A DNA stretch of 54,542 nt. Origin: Pseudomonadota bacterium (GTDB lineage: Bacteria > Pseudomonadota > Alphaproteobacteria > Rhizobiales > Xanthobacteraceae). The notes beneath the pieces were generated by a model. It ran no database searches. It had not been told where the DNA came from and saw nothing but the letters and a program-made list of their open reading frames with translations. Below, piece by piece: positions 16,864 through 26,010 of this stretch; position 1 is the stretch's first letter, and each line of letters starts with the position of its first letter. The stretch lies in contig JAEWJH010000123.1 in assembly GCA_023386635.1 (NCBI GenBank), positions 1 to 54,542 on the forward strand, read 5' to 3'. The position numbers and the translations under genes were made by a program.

Positions 16864-19718
16864 TCGGCAGTCTCCCCCTCGCCTTCGCGCAACCGCTGAT
16901 CCTGCTCGGCCTCATCAGCTTACCCGTCCTGTGGTGGCTGCTGCGGCTGGTGCCGCCGCGACCGCAGCGCATCGCCTTTCCGCCGACGCGGCTCCTGTTC
17001 GACATCGCGCCGAAGGAACAGCAGCCGGCACGCACGCCCTGGTGGCTCACGCTGCTGCGGCTTCTGCTGGCGGCGCTGGTCATCATCGCCGCCGCCGGTC
17101 CGCTGTGGAATCCCTCGCTCGCGACCTCGGAGCGTTCGGCGCCGCTGGCGATCCTGATCGACGACGGCTGGGCCGCCGCCGCCACGTGGGACGCGCGCAT
17201 ACGCACCGCCGACGAACTGATCGGCCGCGCCGAGGCCGACGGCCGCGGCGTCGCCATCATCCCGGTCTCGCAGACCGCGCGCGACATCTCGCTGCAGCCG
17301 CCCGGCGCGGCGCGCGTGCAACTGCGCCAGTTGAAGCCGCAGCCCTATACGCCGGACCGGATGGCGGCGATCGCGCCGCTCGAACGCTTCCTCGCGCGCA
17401 CGCCCGCCGTCGAGATGATCTGGCTGTCGGACAGTCTCGAAGACGGCAAAGGTGCCGAGTTCGCGAATGCGCTGAAGCGCGTCGCGGGCGAACGCTCGTT
17501 CACGGTGGTTGCCGGCGGCATCGTTCCGCCGCTCGCGCTCACCGCCGCCGAGAACACCGCGTCAGGATTGTCGGTGAAGGTGCTGCGCGGCGCGGCAAGC
17601 GGTCCTGACAACGGCGTTGTGCGCGCGGTCGATCTCAAAGGTCTGCCGCTCGGCGACGCCAGCTACCAGTTCAAGAGCGGCGATCGCGAGACCGACGCGA
17701 CCTTCGACCTGCCGGTCGAGATCCGCAACGACACCGCGCGCATCGAAATCGTCGGCGAACGATCCGCCGGAGCGGTGCAACTGCTCGACAAGCGGTGGCG
17801 GCGGCGCACCGTCGGGGTTATCTCCGGCGCCTCGACCGACACCGCACAGCCGCTGCTCGGCTCGACCTTCTATATCGGCCGCGCGCTCAACCCGTTCGCC
17901 GATGTGCGCATCATCGACAACGCCGCGCCGGCCGAGGCGGTGACGCGCTTCCTCGATCAGCGGCTGCCGCTGCTCGTGCTTGCCGATGTCGGCAAGGTCA
18001 CCGGCGACGCGCACGACAAGCTGATGCGCTGGATCGACGACGGCGGTGTGCTGATCCGCTTCGCCGGGCCACGGCTGGCGGCGGCGAGCGACGACGATCT
18101 CATTCCAGTGAAGCTGCGCCGCGGCGGCCGCACGCTCGGCGGCGCGCTGAGCTGGGAACAGCCGCAAAGCCTTGCCGCATTCTCGCGCGAAGGTCCGTTC
18201 AACGGCATGGCTGTGCCGAACGACGTCACCGTGACGCGGCAGGTATTGGCCGAGCCGGATTCCGAACTGACGGAGCGCACCTGGGCGACGCTTGGCGACG
18301 GGACCCCGCTGGTCACGGCGCGCAAGCGCGGCAAGGGACTGATCGTGCTGTTTCATGTGACATCTGACACGCGCTGGTCCGATCTGCCGCTCTCCGGCTC
18401 GTTCGTCGAAATGCTCAAGCGCGTCGTCTCGCTCGCCGGCAGCACGCCGGCCGCGGACAACGAATCCGGCCGCGCGGCGGAAGCCGTGCCACCGACCCGC
18501 ATCCTCGACGGATACGGCGCATTCGGTCCGCCGCCGACGACGGCACGTCCGGTCCGCGCCGGCTTCACCGGCCGCGGCACCGCCGACAATCCTCCGGGCT
18601 TCTACGGTCCGCCGGAAGGTCTCGTCGCCGTCAATACCCTCGCGCCCGCCGATCGGCTGACGCCGCTCGACGTCACCGGCGTCGGCGCGCGGCTCGAACC
18701 CTATCGCGCCAGCGAACCGCAGGACCTGCGCGGCCCCATTCTGTTCATCGCCCTGCTGATGCTGATGCTCGACGCGCTGATCGTGTTCTGGCTGTCCGGC
18801 GGCGTCGCGCGTTTGCGCCGCGCACCACGCCGCAGCGTCACCGCCGCACTGTTGATCGCGGTGCTGACCGGAACGCTGATCACCGACGGCGCGACGAGCC
18901 GCGCGCATGCTCAGGCGCAACGGCAGACACAAGCAGCGCCGCAAGCCTCCGCCAACAGTGCCGCCGACGATTTCGCCATGAAGGCAACGTTGAAAACGCG
19001 GCTCGCTTACATCGTCACCGGCGACCGCGACACCGACGAGATCAGCAAAGCGGGCTTGCAGGGTCTCACCCTGTTCCTCGGCCAGCGCACCGCCCTCGAA
19101 GCCGGCGATCCGATCGGGATCGATCCGGGTCGCGACGAGATGGCATTCTTCCCGGTGGTCTACTGGCCGATCGTACCGGGCGTCGCGAAGCCGTCGCAGC
19201 AGACGCTCGCCCGCATCGACGCCTATATGAAGCAAGGCGGCACGGTGATCTTCGACACCCGCGACGCCGGCACGGCGACGCCGAACGATCCCAATGCACC
19301 CGGCACGCAGGCGCTACGCGACATTCTCTCCGGCCTCGACATTCCCGAGCTGGAGCCCGTGCCGCGCGACCATGTGCTGACCAAGACATTCTTCCTGATG
19401 AAGGACTTTCCCGGCCGCTATACCGAGGGCCAGCTGTGGGTCGAAGCCCTGCCCGCCAACCCCGACGAAGAACAGACGGCGCGGCCCGCGCGCGGCGGCG
19501 ACGGCGTGTCGTCGATCCTGATCACATCGAACGATTTCGCCGGTGCCTGGGCAATTCGCCCCGATGGCCAGCCCATGCTGCCGCTGATGCCCGGCGAGCC
19601 GCGGCAGCGCGAATTCGCGTTCCGCGCCGGCGCCAACATCGTGATGTATGCGCTGACCGGCAACTACAAGGCCGATCAGGTGCACGTCCCCGCTCTGCTC
19701 GAACGGCTGGGGCAATAA
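16860..19718 (+). CDS. Large membrane protein, N-terminal BatA-like region and C-terminal DUF4159
   Basis: 952 residues. N-terminal helices (about 7-29 and 61-80) enclose a PPRPQRIAFPPTRLL loop as in BatA-type proteins. Next comes a VWA-like fold with a degenerate metal site: D101-x-G-x-A replaces DxSxS. Two more helices lie at about 625-675, and the C-terminal ~250 residues form DUF4159, which resembles class I glutamine-amidotransferase-like folds (TVIFDTRDAG, RPDGQPMLP). It is probably in the inner membrane with soluble domains on one side. Function unknown; gene order implies it works with the MoxR ATPase and DUF58 protein. Confidence 0.88.
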   Translation: MIGSLPLAFAQPLILLGLISLPVLWWLLRLVPPRPQRIAFPPTRLLFDIAPKEQQPARTPWWLTLLRLLLAALVIIAAAGPLWNPSLATSERSAPLAILIDDGWAAAATWDARIRTADELIGRAEADGRGVAIIPVSQTARDISLQPPGAARVQLRQLKPQPYTPDRMAAIAPLERFLARTPAVEMIWLSDSLEDGKGAEFANALKRVAGERSFTVVAGGIVPPLALTAAENTASGLSVKVLRGAASGPDNGVVRAVDLKGLPLGDASYQFKSGDRETDATFDLPVEIRNDTARIEIVGERSAGAVQLLDKRWRRRTVGVISGASTDTAQPLLGSTFYIGRALNPFADVRIIDNAAPAEAVTRFLDQRLPLLVLADVGKVTGDAHDKLMRWIDDGGVLIRFAGPRLAAASDDDLIPVKLRRGGRTLGGALSWEQPQSLAAFSREGPFNGMAVPNDVTVTRQVLAEPDSELTERTWATLGDGTPLVTARKRGKGLIVLFHVTSDTRWSDLPLSGSFVEMLKRVVSLAGSTPAADNESGRAAEAVPPTRILDGYGAFGPPPTTARPVRAGFTGRGTADNPPGFYGPPEGLVAVNTLAPADRLTPLDVTGVGARLEPYRASEPQDLRGPILFIALLMLMLDALIVFWLSGGVARLRRAPRRSVTAALLIAVLTGTLITDGATSRAHAQAQRQTQAAPQASANSAADDFAMKATLKTRLAYIVTGDRDTDEISKAGLQGLTLFLGQRTALEAGDPIGIDPGRDEMAFFPVVYWPIVPGVAKPSQQTLARIDAYMKQGGTVIFDTRDAGTATPNDPNAPGTQALRDILSGLDIPELEPVPRDHVLTKTFFLMKDFPGRYTEGQLWVEALPANPDEEQTARPARGGDGVSSILITSNDFAGAWAIRPDGQPMLPLMPGEPRQREFAFRAGANIVMYALTGNYKADQVHVPALLERLGQ

Positions 19719-19721
19719 CGC

Positions 19722-21776
19722 ATGTTCAATCTCGGCCTCTCGTTCGCACCGCTGCTGCCGCCCTACGTGCTGTGGGCGGCAACCGCCGCGGTGCTGCTGA
19801 TCGCCGCGCTGCTGATCGCCTCGCGCGGCCGCGGCGCGCTGATGCGCATCGTCGCGCTCGCGCTCCTGCTGTTCGCGCTCACCAATCCGTCGTTCACGCG
19901 CGAGGACCGCGATCCGGTGCCATCCGTCGCCGCCGTGATTATCGACAAGAGCCCGAGCCAGGGCTTCGGCCAGCGCGAGCAGCAAACCGAAACGGCGCGC
20001 AACGACATCGTCGAAAAGCTGAAAGCCATTCCGGGTCTCGACGTCCGCGTCGCCGAGGCCGGCAAGGCCGACGGCGAGAACGACGGCACCAGATTGTTCT
20101 CTGCGCTCTCGTCCACGCTCGCCGACGTACCGCCGGATCGCGTCGCCGGCGCGATCGTCATCACCGACGGCCGCGTGCATGACGTGCCGGCCGATGCCGG
20201 CGCGCTCGGCTTCGACGCGCCGGTGCATGCGCTCGTCACGGGACAACGCAACGAGCGCGACCGCCGCGTGGTGCTGATGACGACGCCGCGCTTCGGCATC
20301 GTCGGGCAGATGCAGACCATCACCTACAAGGTCGAGGATCAGGGCGGCATCGGCCCGGCGCGCGTCACCGTGCGGCGCGACGGCGAGGAACTGGAAAGCC
20401 GTACCGTCACGCCGGGCCAGACGCTGCGCGCCGACGTGCAGATTCCGCATGCCGGACAAAACATCGTCGAGATCGAGGCCTCGCCGCTCGAGGGCGAACT
20501 TACGCCGGTCAACAACCGCGCCGTGGTGTCGATCGACGGCGTGCGCGACAAGCTGCGCGTGCTGCTCGTTTCCGGCGAGCCGCATGCCGGCGAGCGCACC
20601 TGGCGCAACCTGTTGAAGTCAGATGCGTCGATCGACCTCGTCCACTTCACCATCCTGCGGCCGCCGGAGAAGCAGGACGGCACGCCGATCAACGAATTGT
20701 CGCTGATCGCGTTTCCCACGCGCGAACTGTTCCAGCAGAAGATCAACGAATTCCAGTTGATCATCTTCGATCGCTACGCACGGCAGGGCGTGCTGCCGAT
20801 GGCGTATTTCGACAACATCGCCAAATATGTGCGCGATGGCGGCGCGGTGCTGATCGCAGCCGGCCCCGATTATGCGAGCCAGACCAGCATCTGGCGCACG
20901 CCGCTCGACCAGATCCTGCCGGCGGAGCCGAGCGGCACCGTTACCGAAGGTCCGTTCCGCGCGGCGCTGACCGCACTCGGCAAGCGTCATCCGGTGACGC
21001 GCGGGCTCGAAGGCGCCGAGGCCACGCCGCCGCACTGGAGCCGCTGGTTCCGGCTGATCGACACGCGCGCCGTCACCGGCGTCAGCGTGATGCAGGGCCA
21101 AGGCGACAAGCCGCTGTTAGTGCTACAGCGTCAGGACGAAGGCCGCGTCGCGCTTCTGCTGTCCGATCATATCTGGCTGTGGGCGCGCGGCTACGAAGGT
21201 GGCGGCCCGCATCTCGATCTGCTGCGGCGGCTCTCGCACTGGCTGATGAAACAGCCCGATCTCGAAGAGGAAGCGCTGCGCCTGCTCGCACAGGGGCGCG
21301 AACTCACGGTGCAGCGCCAGACCATGGCCGACAGCGTCGATGAGGTGACGGTGACCTCGCCCTCCGGCCGCGAGCGCAAGCTCACGCTGGCCTCCGCCGG
21401 CGACGGCGTATGGCGCGCAACGGTCGATGCCAGCGAACTCGGCCTGTGGCGCGCGACCGACGGCAAGCTCACCGCGCTGGTGAATGTCGGCCCGGCCAAT
21501 CCGCGCGAATTCGCCGAGGTCACCTCCACCACCGATGTGATGAAGCGCATCACCGATGCGACCGGCGGCGGCGCGCTGCGGCTTGCCGACGGCACGCCGC
21601 GCGTGGTGCCGGTGCGTTCCGGATCGAGCTACAAGGGCGACGATTGGCTTGGCTTGAAGATGCGGCAGGTCACAGTCGTGCGCGGCATCGGCGTGCTGCC
21701 GATCTTCGCCGGCATGCTCGGCCTGCTGCTCTTGATCGGCGCGCTGGCGATGACATGGGCCAGAGAAGGCCGCTGA
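19722..21776 (+). CDS. VWA-like membrane protein, last gene of the MoxR operon
   Basis: 684 residues. Two N-terminal helices (about 14-33 and 40-56), then a VWA-type domain whose metal site looks intact: D75-x-S77-x-S79 and T148-D149-G150. A beta-rich middle (MQTITYKVEDQGG, AGQNIVEIEASP) is followed by a glutamine-amidotransferase-like part (LRVLLVSGEPHAGERTW, GGAVLIAAGPDYA) and a C-terminal helix (about 655-677). It starts 3 bp after the DUF4159 gene. The intact MIDAS here against the degenerate one in the upstream protein suggests a division of labour in one membrane complex. Confidence 0.85.
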   Translation: MFNLGLSFAPLLPPYVLWAATAAVLLIAALLIASRGRGALMRIVALALLLFALTNPSFTREDRDPVPSVAAVIIDKSPSQGFGQREQQTETARNDIVEKLKAIPGLDVRVAEAGKADGENDGTRLFSALSSTLADVPPDRVAGAIVITDGRVHDVPADAGALGFDAPVHALVTGQRNERDRRVVLMTTPRFGIVGQMQTITYKVEDQGGIGPARVTVRRDGEELESRTVTPGQTLRADVQIPHAGQNIVEIEASPLEGELTPVNNRAVVSIDGVRDKLRVLLVSGEPHAGERTWRNLLKSDASIDLVHFTILRPPEKQDGTPINELSLIAFPTRELFQQKINEFQLIIFDRYARQGVLPMAYFDNIAKYVRDGGAVLIAAGPDYASQTSIWRTPLDQILPAEPSGTVTEGPFRAALTALGKRHPVTRGLEGAEATPPHWSRWFRLIDTRAVTGVSVMQGQGDKPLLVLQRQDEGRVALLLSDHIWLWARGYEGGGPHLDLLRRLSHWLMKQPDLEEEALRLLAQGRELTVQRQTMADSVDEVTVTSPSGRERKLTLASAGDGVWRATVDASELGLWRATDGKLTALVNVGPANPREFAEVTSTTDVMKRITDATGGGALRLADGTPRVVPVRSGSSYKGDDWLGLKMRQVTVVRGIGVLPIFAGMLGLLLLIGALAMTWAREGR

Positions 21777-21782
21777 AACCTC

Positions 21783-21887
21783 GTCATTCCGGGGCGCGGA
21801 CAACGTCCGCGAATCCGGAATCCAGAATCGTCCACAATCATCGCGCCGCTGGATTCCGGATCGCCGCTTCGCTGCGTCCGGAATGAC
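21783..21887. repeat. Dispersed bipartite palindromic repeat, copy B
   Basis: Outer ends GTCATTCCGGGGCG and GTCCGGAATGAC are inverted. Inner arms GGAATCCAG and CTGGATTCCGG are also inverted. It lies just after the MoxR operon and may serve as its 3' structure. Same family as copies A, C and D. The rest of 21777-22021 shows no gene. Confidence 0.88.
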
Positions 21888-22021
21888 GACAGCGGGTTCG
21901 ATTAAATTGCTAAAATCACCGATCTGTTGTCGTCCCGCTAACCATAGCCCCGGATGCCGGTGGCAGTCGCCCTGCCCCGGCTCCATTTTCAGGACTGCAC
22001 GCTCACGGAGCCCGACCGACC

Positions 22022-22402
22022 ATGATCAAAGTCGCCGCATCCGCCGTCTTCGCGACCTTGGCCACGCTGCTGCTCGCATCCGCCGCGCAGGCCGCGTCCT
22101 ATCCGGTGCAGGGGCGCTGGGGTCAGAGCACCAGCACCGACAAAAATCCGATCGACTGCTCGCGGCTGCGGACAGTCGACTTCCAGGGCGAGCGGCGGTT
22201 CGACTCGGGCGGCGGCGTGCCCGACTTTCGCGCCATCTCGGTGCAGCCGGAAGGTCAGTCGTCGTTCCGCGTCGTCGAGGAGTTCCGCACCGGACAGGTC
22301 AACGGCCGCAACAGCCTCACCATCCGCGTCAAGACCGACCCCGACCGCGTCGAACTCGATCCGGCCAGGGGCGCCAGCCTGCAGCTGCGCAGGTGCAAGT
22401 AG
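22022..22402 (+). CDS. Small secreted protein of unknown function
   Basis: 126 residues. A clear Sec signal peptide (hydrophobic 7-22, cleavage near AQAAS) leaves a ~100-residue mature protein with beta-type alternation and two cysteines, one in IDCSRL and one at the penultimate residue, possibly a disulfide. I do not recognise a named family; it looks like a conserved hypothetical of Bradyrhizobium relatives. It precedes an AraC regulator by about 80 bp on the same strand, which does not by itself imply a link. Confidence 0.75.
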   Translation: MIKVAASAVFATLATLLLASAAQAASYPVQGRWGQSTSTDKNPIDCSRLRTVDFQGERRFDSGGGVPDFRAISVQPEGQSSFRVVEEFRTGQVNGRNSLTIRVKTDPDRVELDPARGASLQLRRCK

Positions 22403-22480
22403 ACAATTGCCGATGAGAGCGGCTTGACCGCGCCGCTCCCGTCTCTCACCTTGGCCGCTTCCTTGGGAAGGATGGCGGCG

Positions 22481-23401
22481 ATGTGGCAGTCATGGACGAC
22501 AGCCGAGACTGCGCACAACCGGGTCGACTTCTGGTCGGACGTGGTGGTGCGCGGCGTGCTCGATGCCGACATGCGCACGGCACGCCGCAACGCCTTTCAG
22601 GGTTATCTCGCCAGCCGCACGGTTGCCGGCGCGCGCCTCGTCTCGTTCGCCACCGCCACGCACAGCGTCAGCCGCAACGCGATGCAGGCGCGGCGCGGCG
22701 AAGGCCTGTTCATGGTCAGCCTGCAGTGCCGCGGCACATCACAAATCCGCCAGTCCGGTCATGAACTCGGTCTCGCGCCTGGTGGCATCGCCGTCATCGA
22801 CAGCAGCACGCCGTTCGAGATCGAATTTCCGCATGAGGTCGAGCGGCGTCTGGTGCTGATGCCGCGCGCGGCGATCGAGCCGTGGCTGCCGCGCACCGGA
22901 CGGCAACCGATCGCTTTGCCGCCGGACCGGCCCTGTACCAGCCTTGCCCGCGACACGATCGCCCTGCTCACCGATCCGGCGCAAAGCTGGCGCGACGACG
23001 AATGCGCGGCCATGCTCGACGCGCTCGCGACCCTGATGCGCGGCGCGTTCCACGACAACGCCGCCGATCTGTCGGGCCTCGCCGCGATCCAGCGCGATAT
23101 CCGCGCCCGGCTGCATCGCCCCGACCTGACGCCGGCGGCGATCGCCCGCGCCGCCGATCTGTCGGTGCGCAGCCTGCACCGGCTGTTCGCCGCGAACGGC
23201 CTCACCGTCGCGCGCTATCTCGCGAGCGAACGGCTCGCCCGCGCGCGCACGATCATCGAAGCCGACACTGCCGGCGCGCGCGCGCTGATCGAGATCGCGC
23301 TGGCCTGCGGCTTCAACGACGCCGCGCATTTCTCGCGGTCCTATCGCGCGCAGTTCGGCGAAAGCCCGAGCGAAACAAGAGCGCGCGCTACTCGGCCTTG
23401 A
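22481..23401 (+). CDS. AraC family transcriptional regulator
   Basis: 306 residues. N-terminal ligand-sensing half of the AraC-binding-like type, with FWSDVVVRGVLDADM near the start and RGTSQIRQSGHEL as part of the cupin-like fold. The C-terminal double helix-turn-helix shows ARAADLSVRSLHRLFAANG and IALACGFNDAAHFSRSYRAQFGESP. The ATG at 22481 has GGGAAGG nine bases upstream; another in-frame ATG is 9 bp earlier. It is convergent with the Bug-type receptor gene and overlaps it by 14 bp. Regulators placed so often control the neighbouring catabolic unit, but no operator was identified. Confidence 0.9.
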   Translation: MWQSWTTAETAHNRVDFWSDVVVRGVLDADMRTARRNAFQGYLASRTVAGARLVSFATATHSVSRNAMQARRGEGLFMVSLQCRGTSQIRQSGHELGLAPGGIAVIDSSTPFEIEFPHEVERRLVLMPRAAIEPWLPRTGRQPIALPPDRPCTSLARDTIALLTDPAQSWRDDECAAMLDALATLMRGAFHDNAADLSGLAAIQRDIRARLHRPDLTPAAIARAADLSVRSLHRLFAANGLTVARYLASERLARARTIIEADTAGARALIEIALACGFNDAAHFSRSYRAQFGESPSETRARATRP

Positions 23402-24356
23402 TGCCAGCGCCCGCCGCCACCGTGCGGAACAGTTCGATCTCCGACTTCACGCGCGCGCCGAGCGCCGCACCGGGCGCAAAGGTCGGCTCGACGCCGAGCT
23501 GCTTCATCCGCGCGAGGATATCGGGCATGGCGACGATCTTGCCGACTTCCGTTTCCAGCGCCTTGCGGATGTCCTCCGGCGTTCCGGCCGGCAGGAACAG
23601 CCCGGACCAGAACACCATCTCGAATCCCGGATAGCCGGATTCCGCAATCGTCGGCACATCCGGCAGACTCGGGATGCGCTTTGACGTCGTCACCGCGAGC
23701 GCGCGCATTTGCCCGCCCTGGATGAGCGGCAGCACTGCCGAACTGTCGCCGAAATTCACCGCGACATCGTTCGTCACCACCGCGGTCGCCGCCGGCGCGC
23801 TGCCGCGATAGGGAATGTTCATCATCTTGATGCCGGCCTTCTGGGCGAAGGCCTCGGTCGCGACCTGGAACGAGGTCGCCGCCGAACTGTAGTTGATCGT
23901 GCCGGGCGCGGCCTTGGCCCTCGCCACCAGATCCTGCAGCGACTTGATCGGCGAATCCGCCTTGACCACGACGATCAGTGGGAACGAACCGACCAGCGCG
24001 ATCGGCTCGAAGTCCTTCACCGGATCGTAGGGGATGGTCTTGAGCACCACAGGATTGACCGTCATGCCGCTGCTCGGTCCGACCAGCAGCGTCAATCCGT
24101 CCGGCGTCGAGCGTTTCACCGCGTCGATGGCGATCACACCGTTGGCGCCCGGGCGGTTCTCGACCACGAACGGCTTGCCGAAATGCGCCTGCAGCTTGTC
24201 GGCGACGATACGCGCGAGAATGTCGTTGCCGCCGCCCGGCGCGAAGCCGACCACGAGCTTGGCCGGTCCCGACGGATATTGCGCCGCAGCCGGCGACAGG
24301 CTCCCGGCGAACGCGGTGGCGGCGAACAACGCGGCAACAAGCAGACATTTGGACAT
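23388..24356 (-). CDS. Bug-family periplasmic solute-binding protein (TTT type)
   Basis: 322 residues. Sec signal peptide to about AAAQ (25). Family marks: the opening strand KLVVGFAPGGGNDILARI, the pocket region FVVENRPGANGVIAIDAV, then TINYSSAATSFQVATEAF and MNIPYRGSAPAATAVV. Bug receptors bind carboxylates (often aromatic or citrate-like) for TctAB-type transporters; no TctA/TctB gene is in the window, so this is an orphan receptor. It lies 19 bp after the flavoprotein gene on the same strand, so the two are probably one transcript. Confidence 0.93.
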   Translation of the reverse strand: MSKCLLVAALFAATAFAGSLSPAAAQYPSGPAKLVVGFAPGGGNDILARIVADKLQAHFGKPFVVENRPGANGVIAIDAVKRSTPDGLTLLVGPSSGMTVNPVVLKTIPYDPVKDFEPIALVGSFPLIVVVKADSPIKSLQDLVARAKAAPGTINYSSAATSFQVATEAFAQKAGIKMMNIPYRGSAPAATAVVTNDVAVNFGDSSAVLPLIQGGQMRALAVTTSKRIPSLPDVPTIAESGYPGFEMVFWSGLFLPAGTPEDIRKALETEVGKIVAMPDILARMKQLGVEPTFAPGAALGARVKSEIELFRTVAAGAGIKAE

Positions 24357-24375
24357 CGGTCGTTTCCCCTCTGGA

Positions 24376-25908
24376 TCAGTAAATGCCGTAGCGGCCGGGC
24401 GCGATCACGCCGTTCGGATCGAGCGCCTGCTTGATGGCATTGCAGGCGCGCACGATCTCCGGCGTGCGCTGGTTCTGGTGATAGTCCTGATAGATCGTCG
24501 GCGCGCGACCGACGAACACGCCGGCACCGCGGAACACGTCGCACATCTTGCGATAGCAGTGGTCGGCGCGCGCCGCCTCGTCCGGATCGTCGCGGTTGTA
24601 GAGGATCGCATGGATGCCGCGGGCGAACCGCTGTCCGCAGACGAACGACGCCATATATTCGAGGCCGAACTCCGCCGCCGCCGCGCGGCAGCCGCGCTGG
24701 AAGGCATTGACCGCCGCGCCGTCCATGCGCGCACCGGGCGTCATCCAGATCGCGCCGTCGCCCGGCCGCCATTTCAGCATCTGCAGTTCACCGCCGGCCG
24801 GGCGGCCGGAATTGGAATTGATTGCCGCCTGGAAGATCGCGCGCGGCTCGGCTTCTTCCGCCGGGATGTAGCGCGCCTTGCCGGAGCGCAGGAAATGCGC
24901 CTTCACCCGCTCCAGCGCCGGCTCGACCGCCGCCGCGCTGGCGCCATAGAGCGCGCCCGACACCATCCACGAACCAACGCCGTGCTTTTTCTGCAACTCG
25001 CGCCGTTCCGCATCGGTCAGCGGCGTGATCGCGCCCGCCGCGTCATGACGCGGATGCTTCTGCTGAGAGGAGATGAGATAGAGGTCGTTGGTGGCGCGGA
25101 TCATGGTCGGCACCACCTGCGCCGATTTCAGCGGCCGGATCAGGTCGACGATCTCGCCGAGATCTTCGTCGTCCGGGAACGCGAAGAAGAACATGCGGAT
25201 ATGCGCCGGCCGCTGCATCATCCACAGGCCGACGCGGGTGACGATGCCGTAGTTCGATTGCGTGAACAGCCCGTCGAGCGCCGGACCGAAGCTGTATTTG
25301 GTGACGTGCCAGTTCGGATGCGTTTCGGAATCGATACCGCCGTCGCCGGTGCGGATCACATCGCCGTTGCCGAGCACGATCTCCATGCCGCAGACATTGT
25401 CGAAATGGCTACCGAGCGGGCCGGCGCCGCCGCCCTTGTCGACGGCATTGCCGAGCAGGCTGCCGTCCGGCGGGCCTGCGGTCGGCGACATCATCAGCGC
25501 GCTGCCGCGCCGTGTCAGTTCGTCATACATCGCGTTGAAGGTGACGCCGGGCTCGACCACAGCGTAACCGAGATTGTCGTTGATCTCGACGATCCGGTTC
25601 ATCCGCTTGCCGAGTTCGATCACCACCTGCCCCGTTGCCATCGGCGCGCGCGAGCCGAGGCCGAGATTGCGGCCCGCGCTGATGGGAAACAGCGCCACGC
25701 GATGCGTGTTGGCGAGCTTGACGATGGTTTCGACCTCGGCGGTCGATGCGGGATAGAGCACCGCCGCCGGCAGATGGTCCGGTGCCGGCAGCGTATGCCG
25801 ACCGACATCGGCGCGCTCGGACGCTGAGGCGTTGACGGCATCCGCGCCAAGCGCGGCGATGACGGCCGTCAGGAATGCGGCAGTGGAAGCAGGATTCTGA
25901 GCGTTCAT
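24376..25908 (-). CDS. FAD-linked oxidase of the VAO / 4-cresol dehydrogenase type
   Basis: 510 residues. The N-terminal FAD-binding domain shows LFPISAGRNLGLGSRAPM, YAVVEPGVTFNAMYDEL and DGLFTQSNYGIVTRVGLWM, closest in feel to the flavoprotein subunit of 4-cresol dehydrogenase and eugenol hydroxylase. The C-terminal cap domain ends ALDPNGVIAPGRYGIY as in that group. These enzymes oxidise para-alkylphenols, usually with a c-type cytochrome partner, which is absent nearby. The start ATG is at 25908; a GTG four codons upstream is possible. The predicted substrate (a 4-alkylphenol-like aromatic) is inference. Confidence 0.88.
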   Translation of the reverse strand: MNAQNPASTAAFLTAVIAALGADAVNASASERADVGRHTLPAPDHLPAAVLYPASTAEVETIVKLANTHRVALFPISAGRNLGLGSRAPMATGQVVIELGKRMNRIVEINDNLGYAVVEPGVTFNAMYDELTRRGSALMMSPTAGPPDGSLLGNAVDKGGGAGPLGSHFDNVCGMEIVLGNGDVIRTGDGGIDSETHPNWHVTKYSFGPALDGLFTQSNYGIVTRVGLWMMQRPAHIRMFFFAFPDDEDLGEIVDLIRPLKSAQVVPTMIRATNDLYLISSQQKHPRHDAAGAITPLTDAERRELQKKHGVGSWMVSGALYGASAAAVEPALERVKAHFLRSGKARYIPAEEAEPRAIFQAAINSNSGRPAGGELQMLKWRPGDGAIWMTPGARMDGAAVNAFQRGCRAAAAEFGLEYMASFVCGQRFARGIHAILYNRDDPDEAARADHCYRKMCDVFRGAGVFVGRAPTIYQDYHQNQRTPEIVRACNAIKQALDPNGVIAPGRYGIY

Positions 25909-25966
25909 GGAACGGTTCACACGATCACGAAAGATCGGCGACCGTAACCGTCCTCACCTGTGCCGT

Positions 25967-26008
25967 CTTGATCGAGCGTGCCAGAAGCTTGATCGCGCGC
26001 GCCAGGGC
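25967..26008. repeat. Two tandem 21-bp near-repeats
   Basis: Copies 25967-25987 and 25988-26008 match at 16 of 21 positions, both beginning CTTGATCG. They lie between the DUF6101 stop and the flavoprotein start. On the minus strand they would encode LARAIKL and LARSIKT in a 29-codon frame that opens with TTG at 26014, overlapping the DUF6101 stop as TTGA, and closes at 25925. Whether this is a peptide or only a duplication is open. Confidence 0.5.
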
Positions 26009-26010
26009 TC

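Noticed and set aside
22424..22480. TTG-initiated N-terminal extension of the AraC regulator
   Set aside because: No ribosome-binding site, and the GGGAAGG element is well placed for the ATG at 22481.
24376..25908. Lactate/glycolate oxidase (GlcD-type) identity for the flavoprotein
   Set aside because: The DGLFTQSNYGIVTRVGLW segment and the C-terminal cap fit the VAO/4-cresol dehydrogenase group better; GlcD-type C-terminal motifs were not seen.
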